A stretch of 64,000 nucleotides of DNA, from positions 1 through 64,000 of the forward strand of contig JASFYH010000005.1 in assembly GCA_030055595.1 (NCBI GenBank), given 5' to 3'. This DNA comes from Archaeoglobales archaeon (GTDB lineage: Archaea > Halobacteriota > Archaeoglobi > Archaeoglobales > Archaeoglobaceae). A program made the position numbers and the translations under genes. A model generated the notes under the pieces. That model ran no database searches, was not told the DNA's origin, and worked only from the letters and a program-made list of their open reading frames with translations. This document shows positions 27,433-35,765 of this stretch, piece by piece. Numbering within the stretch: the first letter of the stretch is position 1; the number at the start of each line of letters is the position of its first letter.

Positions 27433-28221
27433 TCAGCCCATAAATTTGGCACAGAATTCCTCTATTTCCTTGTTTACGATCTCAGGTTTTTCAAGCTGGA
27501 CACAATGTCCTGCTTTCGGAATAACTACAACCTTCGAATTTCTGATCAGCTTTTGCAACTCTTTCGATTTTTCTACTGGAAGTAAAGCATCTTTTTCGCC
27601 TACAATGATCAGTGTAGGCTTCTCGATCTTCTTTGCAACTTCTCTAAGATCTATTTTTGTTAGAGTCTTGTAGCAGTTCATTGCTGAGTAACGCGGAGTG
27701 TTTTCAAGCACTTGCTTTAGCGCCCATTCTTTCAATTCCACTGCTTCTTTGGCAAATGATAAGTTTATAACGAGCTTTACAGAGCTTTTATAGTTAATTT
27801 TTGAGAAAAATCTTGAAATTGGATAAAAGAATTTGTGGAAAGTCTTTATTCTTGTTCCGCCTCCAACCAATACGAGAGCTTTAACTTTATCAGGGTGTTC
27901 ACTGCAGTATTTCATCGAGATCATCGTGCCAAAGGAGTGTCCAACGAGCACAAAATCACTCAGCTTTAGCGAATTAATAACCGCATCAAGATCTGAGACG
28001 AATTTTTCAAGCCTGTAATACTCGTAGTCTTTAGGTTTGTCAGATTTTCCATGACCCCGGTTGTCAATTAGGAGAATTGCATTTTTGCCCTCAAAATAAG
28101 CTCTCTGCTCTTTCCAGTAATTCATGTTTGCGGTCCAGCCGTGAACGAATACAAGTGCTGGAGATTTACCTTCCGAGAATTCGTAATAGATCTTCAAACC
28201 CTCGTTTTCAGCAAATGGCAT
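27433..28221 (-). CDS. alpha/beta-fold hydrolase
   Basis: A 262-residue classic alpha/beta hydrolase: oxyanion region VFVHGWTANMNYW, DNRGHGKSDKP, nucleophile elbow VGHSFGTM, acid in VGEKDALLPVEKS and catalytic His in AGHCVQLEKPE. It resembles small esterases or ring-cleavage C-C hydrolases; the substrate is unknown. AAATTTAAAA near 28240-28250 about 25 bases upstream predicts a leaderless start. It has no obvious operon partner, being followed at a distance of 43 bases by the TPP enzyme in the same direction. Confidence 0.82.
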   Translation of the reverse strand: MPFAENEGLKIYYEFSEGKSPALVFVHGWTANMNYWKEQRAYFEGKNAILLIDNRGHGKSDKPKDYEYYRLEKFVSDLDAVINSLKLSDFVLVGHSFGTMISMKYCSEHPDKVKALVLVGGGTRIKTFHKFFYPISRFFSKINYKSSVKLVINLSFAKEAVELKEWALKQVLENTPRYSAMNCYKTLTKIDLREVAKKIEKPTLIIVGEKDALLPVEKSKELQKLIRNSKVVVIPKAGHCVQLEKPEIVNKEIEEFCAKFMG

Positions 28222-28294
28222 AATGAAACATAAGAAATAATTTTTTAAATTTTTCTCTCACAGTTTTTTAATCTGTAATCCCATGGCTGAGATC

Positions 28295-30067
28295 ATGAAG
28301 CAAATGAGCTCTTTCGATCTTAAGGCATGCGTTCAGGAGCTTCAGAAGCTTGTAGGGGGCAAAGTTGAAAAGATCTATCATTATCCTCCAGACGAGATCA
28401 GGATCAAGATCTACGCCGGGGATAAGTTTGATCTGATCATTGAAGCGGGAAAAAGAGCTCATCTTACGAAGTTTCCCAAAGAGAGTCCGAAATTTCCAAC
28501 TCCATTTGCAATGCTACTGCGGAAGCACCTTGAAGGGGCGAGGATAAAGTCGATAAAACAAAAGGACTTTGATCGAGTCCTCGAGATCGATTTCGAGCGG
28601 GAGAAAATGAAGAGGATCGTTGCAGAATTATTTTCCAAGGGCAATATAATACTCATGGAAGAGGATCGGGTTGTAATGCCCTTGAAAGAGCTCAAGACGC
28701 AGAGCTCTGAAAGAAGGCGGGATGAGAGCAGAGAAGTGGTTCGATACCTTGCAAATTCCGGACTTGGGGGTCTTTATGCTGAGGAAGTATGTTTAAGAAC
28801 CGGAATAGACAAGAAAAAGAGGTTCTCTGATTTGAGTGAAGAGGAAAAAAGGCTTTTGTTTAACGAGATTGAAAAGCTGAAAAATTTTGAGACTAAACCT
28901 CAGATCGTGCTCAAGGATGGAAAATATTACGACGTTGTCCCAATGGATCTGCTTTACTACCAGAATTCGGAAAAGAAGTTCTTCAACAGCTTCAATGAGG
29001 CTTTGGACGATTTTTATTCGAAGATCGCTATAGAGAGCATTCAGGAGAGCGAAGAGATCGAAAAGCTTAGAAATAGACTAAAAATTCAGGAAGAGACACT
29101 TAAGGAATACGAAAGAGAGATAGGCGAAAATAGAGAAATCGCAGAGCTTATTTATTCAAATTATCAGCAAATGGAAGAGATCATTGATAAGCTAAGGAGA
29201 GGCGAAAAAATTTCTGAGCTTTTAAAGCTTGATCCAGAGAGAAAAACCGCTTTGCTAAGTTTAGCTGGCAAAGAATTCGAGATCGATCTGAGCAAGAGTG
29301 TTCATGGAAACGCCGAGATCTACTATGAAAGGGCGAAAAAGGCAAAAGAGAAACTGGAGGGACTGAGAATTGCGATCGAGAAAACACTTGAGGAAATTCA
29401 AAAGGCTCAATCTAAAGGTGTTAAGATCGGTTTTAGTGTTCGCAGAAAAAGGGAATGGTTTGAAGAGTATAGGTGGTTCATAACCTCGGATGGCTTTCTT
29501 GCAATTGGCGGGAGAAATGCTAAGATGAATGCTGAAATAGTCTCGAAGAGAATGGAGCCAAAAGACCTGTTCTTCCACACTCAAACTCCTGGAGCGCCAG
29601 TGATTGTGCTGAAAAAAGGACAGGAAGCTCCTGAAACGAGCATAAAAGAGACTGCGGAATTCTCTGCAATCTACTCAGCCTTATGGAAGGAAGGAAAGCA
29701 TTCAGGAGAGGTTTATTACGTTAAGCCTGAGCAGGTTATGAGATCTGCAAAAGCTGGCGAATATTTGCCGAAGGGTAGCTTTTACATCGTCGGAGAGAGA
29801 AATTATTTGACAGTTGAGCTTAGATGTGCCATTGGCTTGGATATGGAGAAAATGCGTGTAGTAGGCGGTCCAGTTAGTGCGGTTAAGAAATACGCAGACT
29901 ACTACGTTGAGCTTGAAATTGGCGATAAGAAGCCAGAGGAGTTGAGCGTTGAAATAGCAAAAATTTTGGCTGAGAAGGCGGGAGAAAATGCTTACCTTGT
30001 TAAGGCAATCGCAAAGCCTGACGAGATTGCAAAGTTTTTGCCTCCGGGAAAATCGAGGATCGTATGA
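28295..30067 (+). CDS. rqcH: RqcH / NFACT-family ribosome quality-control factor (Rqc2/NEMF homolog)
   Basis: Binds stalled large ribosomal subunits carrying peptidyl-tRNA; bacterial RqcH adds alanine tails. About 590 residues: NFACT-N with SSFDLKACVQELQKLVGGKVEKIY and the DR pair in KDFDRVLEIDF (D93, R94), a HhH and long coiled-coil middle (about residues 250-390, rich in Glu and Lys), and NFACT-R with RKREWFEEYRWFITSDGFLAIGGRNAKMNAEIV and HTQTPGAPVIVLK. ATG 28295 is preferred to ATG 28283 because TTTTTTAAT at 28264-28272 is too close to the latter. Overlaps the NSUN gene by 4 bases. Confidence 0.93.
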   Translation: MKQMSSFDLKACVQELQKLVGGKVEKIYHYPPDEIRIKIYAGDKFDLIIEAGKRAHLTKFPKESPKFPTPFAMLLRKHLEGARIKSIKQKDFDRVLEIDFEREKMKRIVAELFSKGNIILMEEDRVVMPLKELKTQSSERRRDESREVVRYLANSGLGGLYAEEVCLRTGIDKKKRFSDLSEEEKRLLFNEIEKLKNFETKPQIVLKDGKYYDVVPMDLLYYQNSEKKFFNSFNEALDDFYSKIAIESIQESEEIEKLRNRLKIQEETLKEYEREIGENREIAELIYSNYQQMEEIIDKLRRGEKISELLKLDPERKTALLSLAGKEFEIDLSKSVHGNAEIYYERAKKAKEKLEGLRIAIEKTLEEIQKAQSKGVKIGFSVRRKREWFEEYRWFITSDGFLAIGGRNAKMNAEIVSKRMEPKDLFFHTQTPGAPVIVLKKGQEAPETSIKETAEFSAIYSALWKEGKHSGEVYYVKPEQVMRSAKAGEYLPKGSFYIVGERNYLTVELRCAIGLDMEKMRVVGGPVSAVKKYADYYVELEIGDKKPEELSVEIAKILAEKAGENAYLVKAIAKPDEIAKFLPPGKSRIV

Positions 30068-31011
30068 GTGTTCTTGACTTCCCCTCAACCACAAAAGCGA
30101 AGGAGATCGCCCGGAAATATGGCTACGATGAGTTCATAATTCGCAGATGGCTCCAATTCTTTGGAGACGAAGCTATAAAGCTCGCTGAAGCTTTCGAGAG
30201 GGGAATTCCAAAGTATATAAGAGTGAATACAATAAAGAGCTCTGAGACTGAGCTGGTAAAAAGGCTGAATGAGAGGGGTTTTAAGCTTGAAAAGACTGAA
30301 GTGCCATTTTGCTACGAAGTTTTGGAGGAGAAATACTCGATCGGAGCAACGCCTGAGTATCTGATGGGTTACTACTATGTAATGGATAAAAGCTCATGCA
30401 TTCCTCCGCTTGTTCTTGATCCGAAGCCCGGTGAAGTGGTTGTAGATCTCTCTGCCTCTCCTGGCGGTAAAACGACTTTTTTAGCGATGTTAATGAAAAA
30501 TAGAGGAGTTATTTTGGCTGTTGAGCCCCAAAAAGAACGTTTGCAGGCTCTGATCGATAACGTAAATAGGATGGGGGCGATGAATGTCGCAATTTTAAAC
30601 ATTGACGGCAGAGATCTTCCTAAGCTTGGAATAAAGGCTGACAAAGTTTTGCTTGATGCCCCATGCACCGGAGAGGGAATAATTTTTAAGGACGAGACTC
30701 GAAAAACAGACAGAGGAAAAGAAGACATATTATTCTGCTCTTCATTGCAGAGAGAGCTGATAATCAGTGCTTTTGACTCTTTAAAGCCTAACGGAGTGCT
30801 TGTTTATTCAACCTGCTCTCTGACACCTGAAGAAAATGAATTCGTTGTGGAATATCTTCTGGAAAAAAGAAACGCCCGGCTTTCAGACATTGAATATGGC
30901 GAAAAAGCTCTTAATTTGACAAAAACAGATGTTAGTAAAGCTAAAAGGCTTTATCCGCACAAGCACAGGTGTGCGGGATTTTTTATAGCGAAAATTATGA
31001 AGATCGAGTAG
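30064..31011 (+). CDS. NSUN/RsmB-family RNA cytosine-C5 methyltransferase
   Basis: A 315-residue SAM-dependent m5C methyltransferase for rRNA or tRNA. It has an N-terminal RNA-binding part (YIRVNTIKSSETELVKRLNERGF), motif I DLSASPGGKTTFLA, motif II AVEPQKERLQAL, motif IV DAPCTGEG with the product-release Cys and motif VI YSTCSLTPEENE with the catalytic Cys. It has no PUA domain. Co-translated with rqcH (ATGA overlap), which links it to ribosome function. The modified site cannot be told. Its 3' end overlaps the convergent TrmB gene by 17 bases. Confidence 0.9.
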   Translation: MSVLDFPSTTKAKEIARKYGYDEFIIRRWLQFFGDEAIKLAEAFERGIPKYIRVNTIKSSETELVKRLNERGFKLEKTEVPFCYEVLEEKYSIGATPEYLMGYYYVMDKSSCIPPLVLDPKPGEVVVDLSASPGGKTTFLAMLMKNRGVILAVEPQKERLQALIDNVNRMGAMNVAILNIDGRDLPKLGIKADKVLLDAPCTGEGIIFKDETRKTDRGKEDILFCSSLQRELIISAFDSLKPNGVLVYSTCSLTPEENEFVVEYLLEKRNARLSDIEYGEKALNLTKTDVSKAKRLYPHKHRCAGFFIAKIMKIE

Positions 31012-31693
31012 TTTTATCTTTCAACTCTCTCAATAAAGGCTCGATCATGAGCTTTGCAAACTGCACAAGGCTATAGCTCTCTCCAACAACACCGATCGAG
31101 ACATCGTTTAGAAAGATCGCAAAGAACTTCGAGTCGTCAAAAACAAATAGTCCATGAGAAATATCCTTGGCCACTTTTTCACCTTTATACTCCAGCTTGT
31201 AAGTCTCTCCTTTGACTTCGTCCGCATTTTCGGAAATTATTATGAGCCTGCAATTTGCTTTAGATAAAATATCCTTTAATTCTGGCTTTAAAAATGACAC
31301 AAGAGCTATTATTTCCCTATTCGCAGAAGTCACGAGCTCTCCAAGTTTTTCAAGAACCGTTTTACCTCTGTAAAGTCTCACAATCTCAACTTCCTCTACT
31401 TTCAATTTCGAGATCTCTTCACGAAGCAATTCGAGGTTTTCAGCGGTTTTTCTTGTAAATGTAGAGAGGATCTCATCTTTGCCAATAGCTTTGAATTTCA
31501 CAGGCTTTCCAAACTCCTCGACGAAGCCTTTCGATTTGAGATTGTTCATAACGTCATAAACAGAGGTTCTCGGTATCCCGCTAAATTCAGCAATCTCTCT
31601 CGCGTTAAGGGCTCCTTTTGAGATTAAAGTGGCTAAAGCCTTTGCCTCGTAATCACTTAGCCCGAAGGATTTTAAGACTTCGACTATGCCCAT
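30995..31693 (-). CDS. TrmB-family transcriptional regulator
   Basis: About 232 residues. An N-terminal winged helix-turn-helix (LKSFGLSDYEAKALATLISKGALNAREIAEFSGIPRTSVYDVMNNLKSKGFVEE) typical of TrmB regulators is followed by a short coiled linker (TAENLELLREEISKLKVEEVEIV) and a PLD-like effector domain (EIIALVSFLKPEL...SHGLFVFDDSKFFAIFL). Starts at ATG 31693, 26 bases from the shared TATA at 31717-31722. It lies back to back with the COG1361-RND operon and probably controls it and itself; the ligand is unknown since the sugar-binding C-terminal domain of TrmB proper is reduced. Confidence 0.85.
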   Translation of the reverse strand: MGIVEVLKSFGLSDYEAKALATLISKGALNAREIAEFSGIPRTSVYDVMNNLKSKGFVEEFGKPVKFKAIGKDEILSTFTRKTAENLELLREEISKLKVEEVEIVRLYRGKTVLEKLGELVTSANREIIALVSFLKPELKDILSKANCRLIIISENADEVKGETYKLEYKGEKVAKDISHGLFVFDDSKFFAIFLNDVSIGVVGESYSLVQFAKLMIEPLLRELKDKTTRSS

Positions 31694-31715
31694 CCCAAAA
31701 GGGCTAAAACGCAAA

Positions 31716-31757
31716 GTTTAAATACCTTTCGTTACGATAGCTACGACAGGTGAAAAA
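31716..31757. promoter_or_regulatory. bidirectional promoter and possible operator between TrmB and COG1361-RND
   Basis: TTTAAA at 31717-31722 is 26 bases from the TrmB ATG (31693) on one strand; on the other, transcription would begin near 31745, followed by AGGTGA (31748-31753) and the ATG at 31758. Just downstream, TTACGATAGCTACGAC contains two TACGA copies nine bases apart, a plausible operator for the regulator. The TATA is the only one in the 65-base gap. Confidence 0.5.
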
Positions 31758-33554
31758 ATGAGATCCGCTATTGCGGTCATCTTACTACTTGTTGTGGGAT
31801 TGATTCCAGTGTCCTCTTTGAGCTACGAAAGAGAGCCAAATGTCGAAGTTGTGAGTGTTAGCTATATAGATCCGCAAAAGGGGATTACCACTCCGATAAA
31901 TTCCAATTTCATAGGTAAGGGCGAGAAAATTCTTGTAATTACGATCTACAATCCCGCGGTTAGAGAAGAAGTGCAATATAACAGTCTTCAAGAAGCCATG
32001 TTTTTCAGCTCCCGCGAAGAAATGCTTTTCACAGCCTACAACGTAGAAGTCGAAGTTATTGGTAGTGAAGCGATAAAAGTGAATACAGGAAAGATCAAGC
32101 TCCCCGCTTTACCACCATTGCAAACAGTCTCTCTTCAATTCTATGTAGAGATTATTGGTGATAATGAAACAGAACTAAAGCTCAAAGTAAACTACGAGAG
32201 AATTGACAGCCTTAGAAGGCTTATTCCTTACTCTCCCTACCCTGTTATAACTGGCAGAACTGATACGATCTCGAATTCAAGTTCTGGCATTACGATAACA
32301 AATACCACAACTTACAAGTATGACCTCTTCGTTAATGAGTATGAACTTGAATACGTTAGCGAAATGAAAGAGATTCCGATAAAAATTCAAATAGAAGAAA
32401 AAGACGTTCTGATCGAGATAAAAGAAGTTAAAAAAGACAAGCTGATCGCTGGAGGCAAAGGGAACATCGAAGTGGTGATAAAAAACGTTGGCAAGAAGAT
32501 CGCCAAGAATGCATATGCTACAATTGAACTTCCGAAGTCGCAACAAACAACGACGCAAGGCATGGCTTCACTGCCAACCTCGATGCTACCTTTCATGACG
32601 TCCAGTTCTGCTCTTACCGCTTCTTCATCAACTTCCACTTCCCAGCCCAGCTACTTCATTGGTGATCTAAAGCCGGGAGAGGCTGCGACGGCAAAATTTT
32701 ACATTTCTCTTGATGTCTCTTCTGGAGGTGTATATCCTGCAAAAATTAAATTGAGCTACATTGACGACTATGGGAACTTGAAAGAAAGTGATCCAGTTTC
32801 ATTTGGCATTGAAGTGTTATCAAAACCCGAGATCATTGTAACCTCAGTGGAGAGCAGAATTTTTGTGAATTCAAAAGGAGAAGTGATCATCAAAATGAAG
32901 TCAAACACCGATCTGAATAAGGTTTCCGCAAGGATCGTCGTTAGCTCTCCGCTATCCGCACTCAGCAGTGAATGCTACATCGGCGATCTTAGGAGCGGGG
33001 AGGAATTCCAGACAGTTTTCAAGCTTAAAGCTTCGAGCGAAGCTGAAGCGACAAAATACCCTGCAGAACTATACCTAAAGTTTAAAGCAGGCAATGAATA
33101 CGTTGAAAGTGACGCGATAAGGATCGGCATCGAGGTAAAGCCAGAGATCGAATTTAGAATACTTGAAAAGGTAAAAGCAAGAGCGGGAGAAGAGGCGATG
33201 ATCACATTTGCAATAAGAAATAATGGAAATGCTGAAGTTAGAGACGCAACCGCAAGACTTATAATCGTTTCTCCGTTCTCCTCAACAGACGACACAGCTT
33301 TCATAGGAGATCTAAGACCCGGAGAGGTAACAAACGCGAGCTTTAAGCTTTCCGTGGATCGTGATGCAACTCCGAAGTCATATGCTCTAAATCTTGAAGT
33401 TAAATATAGAGCAGAAAATGGCGAGTGGGTTATAAGTAAACCCTCAAAAGCGGTTATAGAAGTCGAACCCCCAGCGGTAAACTATACGCTCTACCTGATC
33501 GTTTTAGCCCTAATACTTGCGGGAGCGATCTATTACTTTAGAAAGAGAAGATGA
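31758..33554 (+). CDS. exported COG1361/NEW3-domain protein with C-terminal anchor
   Basis: A 598-residue surface protein. Signal peptide at 1-20 (AIAVILLLVVGLIPVSS), an N-terminal domain shared with the protein at 35766-37295 (FTAYNVEVEV...KIKLPALPPLQTVSL), then three tandem Ig-like NEW3 repeats, each ending in (Y/F)IGDL(K/R)xGE near residues 300, 410 and 515, and a C-terminal helix with YYFRKRR that holds it in the membrane. In the first repeat the loop before YFIGDL is expanded by a Ser/Thr-rich stretch (about 260-296) that could be glycosylated. It overlaps the RND gene by 4 bases and likely works with it. Function unproven. Confidence 0.75.
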   Translation: MRSAIAVILLLVVGLIPVSSLSYEREPNVEVVSVSYIDPQKGITTPINSNFIGKGEKILVITIYNPAVREEVQYNSLQEAMFFSSREEMLFTAYNVEVEVIGSEAIKVNTGKIKLPALPPLQTVSLQFYVEIIGDNETELKLKVNYERIDSLRRLIPYSPYPVITGRTDTISNSSSGITITNTTTYKYDLFVNEYELEYVSEMKEIPIKIQIEEKDVLIEIKEVKKDKLIAGGKGNIEVVIKNVGKKIAKNAYATIELPKSQQTTTQGMASLPTSMLPFMTSSSALTASSSTSTSQPSYFIGDLKPGEAATAKFYISLDVSSGGVYPAKIKLSYIDDYGNLKESDPVSFGIEVLSKPEIIVTSVESRIFVNSKGEVIIKMKSNTDLNKVSARIVVSSPLSALSSECYIGDLRSGEEFQTVFKLKASSEAEATKYPAELYLKFKAGNEYVESDAIRIGIEVKPEIEFRILEKVKARAGEEAMITFAIRNNGNAEVRDATARLIIVSPFSSTDDTAFIGDLRPGEVTNASFKLSVDRDATPKSYALNLEVKYRAENGEWVISKPSKAVIEVEPPAVNYTLYLIVLALILAGAIYYFRKRR

Positions 33555-35737
33555 AACTTTTAAATATTATTTTAGAAAAACCTGGGATCGTTTTCATATT
33601 TACCGCCATAGTCATAATCTTGTCACTAATTTCTGCAATGAGCGTTGAGATGACCTCGGGCACCGAATCCTTCTTTAGCAAAGACAACAAGGTTTATCAG
33701 CAATACAAGCTCTATGAGAAGAACTTTATCAGAGCAACTGGAGCGGTTTTTATTATGATAAAGGGGGATGAAGTTGTTAATTACGACACTTTTCAGCTAA
33801 TGCTTACAATCGGAGAAGAACTGAGCAAGATTGAAGGTGTAGAAAGCGTTACTTCACCCGCCTCAATTCTAAAAGATTTTCTGGGGTTTATTCCGACTGA
33901 TGAAGCACTTTTAAAGGACATAACTGAAAATTACATCTCAAACTTAGTTCCAAAGCCCACTCTTGCGCTGATTATGGTTCAAGTTGCTCCGATGGATTCT
34001 AAAAAGCAGGAAGAGGTTGCTAAGAATATTGAGAAGAGTATAAAGTTAATGGAGATCCCCACGGGATACAGGCTTGAGGTCACGGGAACGCCGGTGCTTG
34101 GATACCAGATCAAAAGCGAGATCCTAAAGAGCCTTGGAATTACGATGATCGCTTCGATCTGCTTTATGGTTCTTTTGCTATTCATCGCTTTTAGCGGGGT
34201 TGTCAGAAGGAAATCGCACGCTTTTATCCCGCTCTTAATTTCAATCTCAGGAGTTATAATCATCTATGGGCTGATGCCCCGCCTTGGAATTCCTCTATCC
34301 GAGCACACAAACGGAGCTTTACCGATGCTCATTGGGTTGTCTATAGAGTATGCGGTTCAGATCCAAAATCGTTTTGAAGAAGAGATTAAGAAACATGGAG
34401 TTGATACCGCTCTAAGGCTCTCGATCGAGAGGACTGGAAGAGCGTTGATTCTCGCCTTGCTTACAACTGTTGTCGGTTTCATGTCGATGCTTTCTGCGGG
34501 TGTCCCAGCTATGGCATGGTTCGGGATCATAGCGTCTCTTGGTCTGATCATCGCCTATATTCTGAGCATAACTTTTCTTCCCGCCCTTCTAAAGATCCTT
34601 GAAAATAGGAGAAGATCCAAGACAACTGAAAAGATCGAGGAAGAAAAGAAAGGAAAACTCGAAGTTGGGCTGTCTTTCGTTTCAAAATTAACCGCAACAA
34701 GACCCTATGGGATCCTTATTTTTGCGATCGTTATGTGCATTTTTGGCTTCTACGTCGCCCCAATGGTTGAGCTCGAGACAAATTACAACAAATACATCCC
34801 CCAGAACATGCCCGCAATTCAAAAATTCAACGAACTAGAAGAACTTGTGGGGGGGCAAACGACCTACATAGTCGTATTAGAGACTGATGGAGTTGATTCA
34901 GGTATTATCAAAAAAGCAGATGAAATAGCAAGCTATATAACGAGTAATGAGGAATTTATCTATTCCTATCAGTCTGCAGGAACCTTGCTTGATGCTTACG
35001 GTAGCCTTGAGAAAATTCCGGAGAATATGCTTAACAGATACGTCTCCGGGAGCACTATAGCGGTTCATCTCTACTCATCAGCAGACAGTTTTGAGGAATT
35101 CAAAAGCACCAAAGAGTCTATAATGAGGAGCTTAGAGTTTTTCGGCTGGGATGGAGATTATTACGTCACTGGGCAGGCGGTTATAGCCACTGAGATCGGT
35201 TCGATCATGGTTGAAAGTCAAACGGTTATGACTCTTGTAGCTTACGGAGCTATTTTGATCTTGCTCATAGGGATCTACAGATCCTTTAGGAAGGCGGTAG
35301 TTCCTCTAATCTCTATAAGCGTTGTAATTGCTGTGATGAATGCTGTAATGTTTATATTTGGAGTTAAGCAGACAATGCTATCAATAGCTCTTAACTCGAT
35401 CGTGCTTGGTCTGGGAATAGACTTCTCGATCATGATCACTGAAAGATATCTCGAAGAAAGAGAGAGAAGCTCTCCAGTCGAAGCTATAAGGAGAGCTATA
35501 GAGAGAACAGGAAAGGCTACGACGACTTCCGCATTGGCTATGATCGGTGGTTTTGGTTCTATGACATTGTCTACTTTCCCAATTATGAGAGATTTCGGAT
35601 TTTTAGCCCTGACTGCAATCTCCTTTAGCTTATTAGGAGCTTTAACAGTTGTTCCAGCGTTTTTAATGGTTACTGAGAAGTTGGGAGAGAAAATTAGGAA
35701 TAGCAAATTCTTCGAGTCCGTGACTCAAAGCAAGTGA
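33551..35737 (+). CDS. HAE3/MMPL-type RND transporter
   Basis: A 728-residue RND-superfamily exporter with two repeats of one helix, a large external loop and five helices. The first loop begins VEMTSGTESFFSKDNKVYQQYKLYEKNF; GLSIEYAVQIQNRFEEE and GLGIDFSIMITERYLEE mark the helix-4 Asp/Glu relay positions, and LALLTTVVGFMSMLSAGVPA and SALAMIGGFGSMTLSTFP mark the following helices. Related archaeal and bacterial proteins export lipids, hopanoids or drugs; no substrate can be assigned. It is coupled to the COG1361 protein, which may be its extracytoplasmic partner, as archaea lack the usual adaptor and outer channel. Confidence 0.88.
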   Translation: MKLLNIILEKPGIVFIFTAIVIILSLISAMSVEMTSGTESFFSKDNKVYQQYKLYEKNFIRATGAVFIMIKGDEVVNYDTFQLMLTIGEELSKIEGVESVTSPASILKDFLGFIPTDEALLKDITENYISNLVPKPTLALIMVQVAPMDSKKQEEVAKNIEKSIKLMEIPTGYRLEVTGTPVLGYQIKSEILKSLGITMIASICFMVLLLFIAFSGVVRRKSHAFIPLLISISGVIIIYGLMPRLGIPLSEHTNGALPMLIGLSIEYAVQIQNRFEEEIKKHGVDTALRLSIERTGRALILALLTTVVGFMSMLSAGVPAMAWFGIIASLGLIIAYILSITFLPALLKILENRRRSKTTEKIEEEKKGKLEVGLSFVSKLTATRPYGILIFAIVMCIFGFYVAPMVELETNYNKYIPQNMPAIQKFNELEELVGGQTTYIVVLETDGVDSGIIKKADEIASYITSNEEFIYSYQSAGTLLDAYGSLEKIPENMLNRYVSGSTIAVHLYSSADSFEEFKSTKESIMRSLEFFGWDGDYYVTGQAVIATEIGSIMVESQTVMTLVAYGAILILLIGIYRSFRKAVVPLISISVVIAVMNAVMFIFGVKQTMLSIALNSIVLGLGIDFSIMITERYLEERERSSPVEAIRRAIERTGKATTTSALAMIGGFGSMTLSTFPIMRDFGFLALTAISFSLLGALTVVPAFLMVTEKLGEKIRNSKFFESVTQSK

Positions 35738-35765
35738 GAGTTCAAAAGATCTTTTTGTTAAAAAA

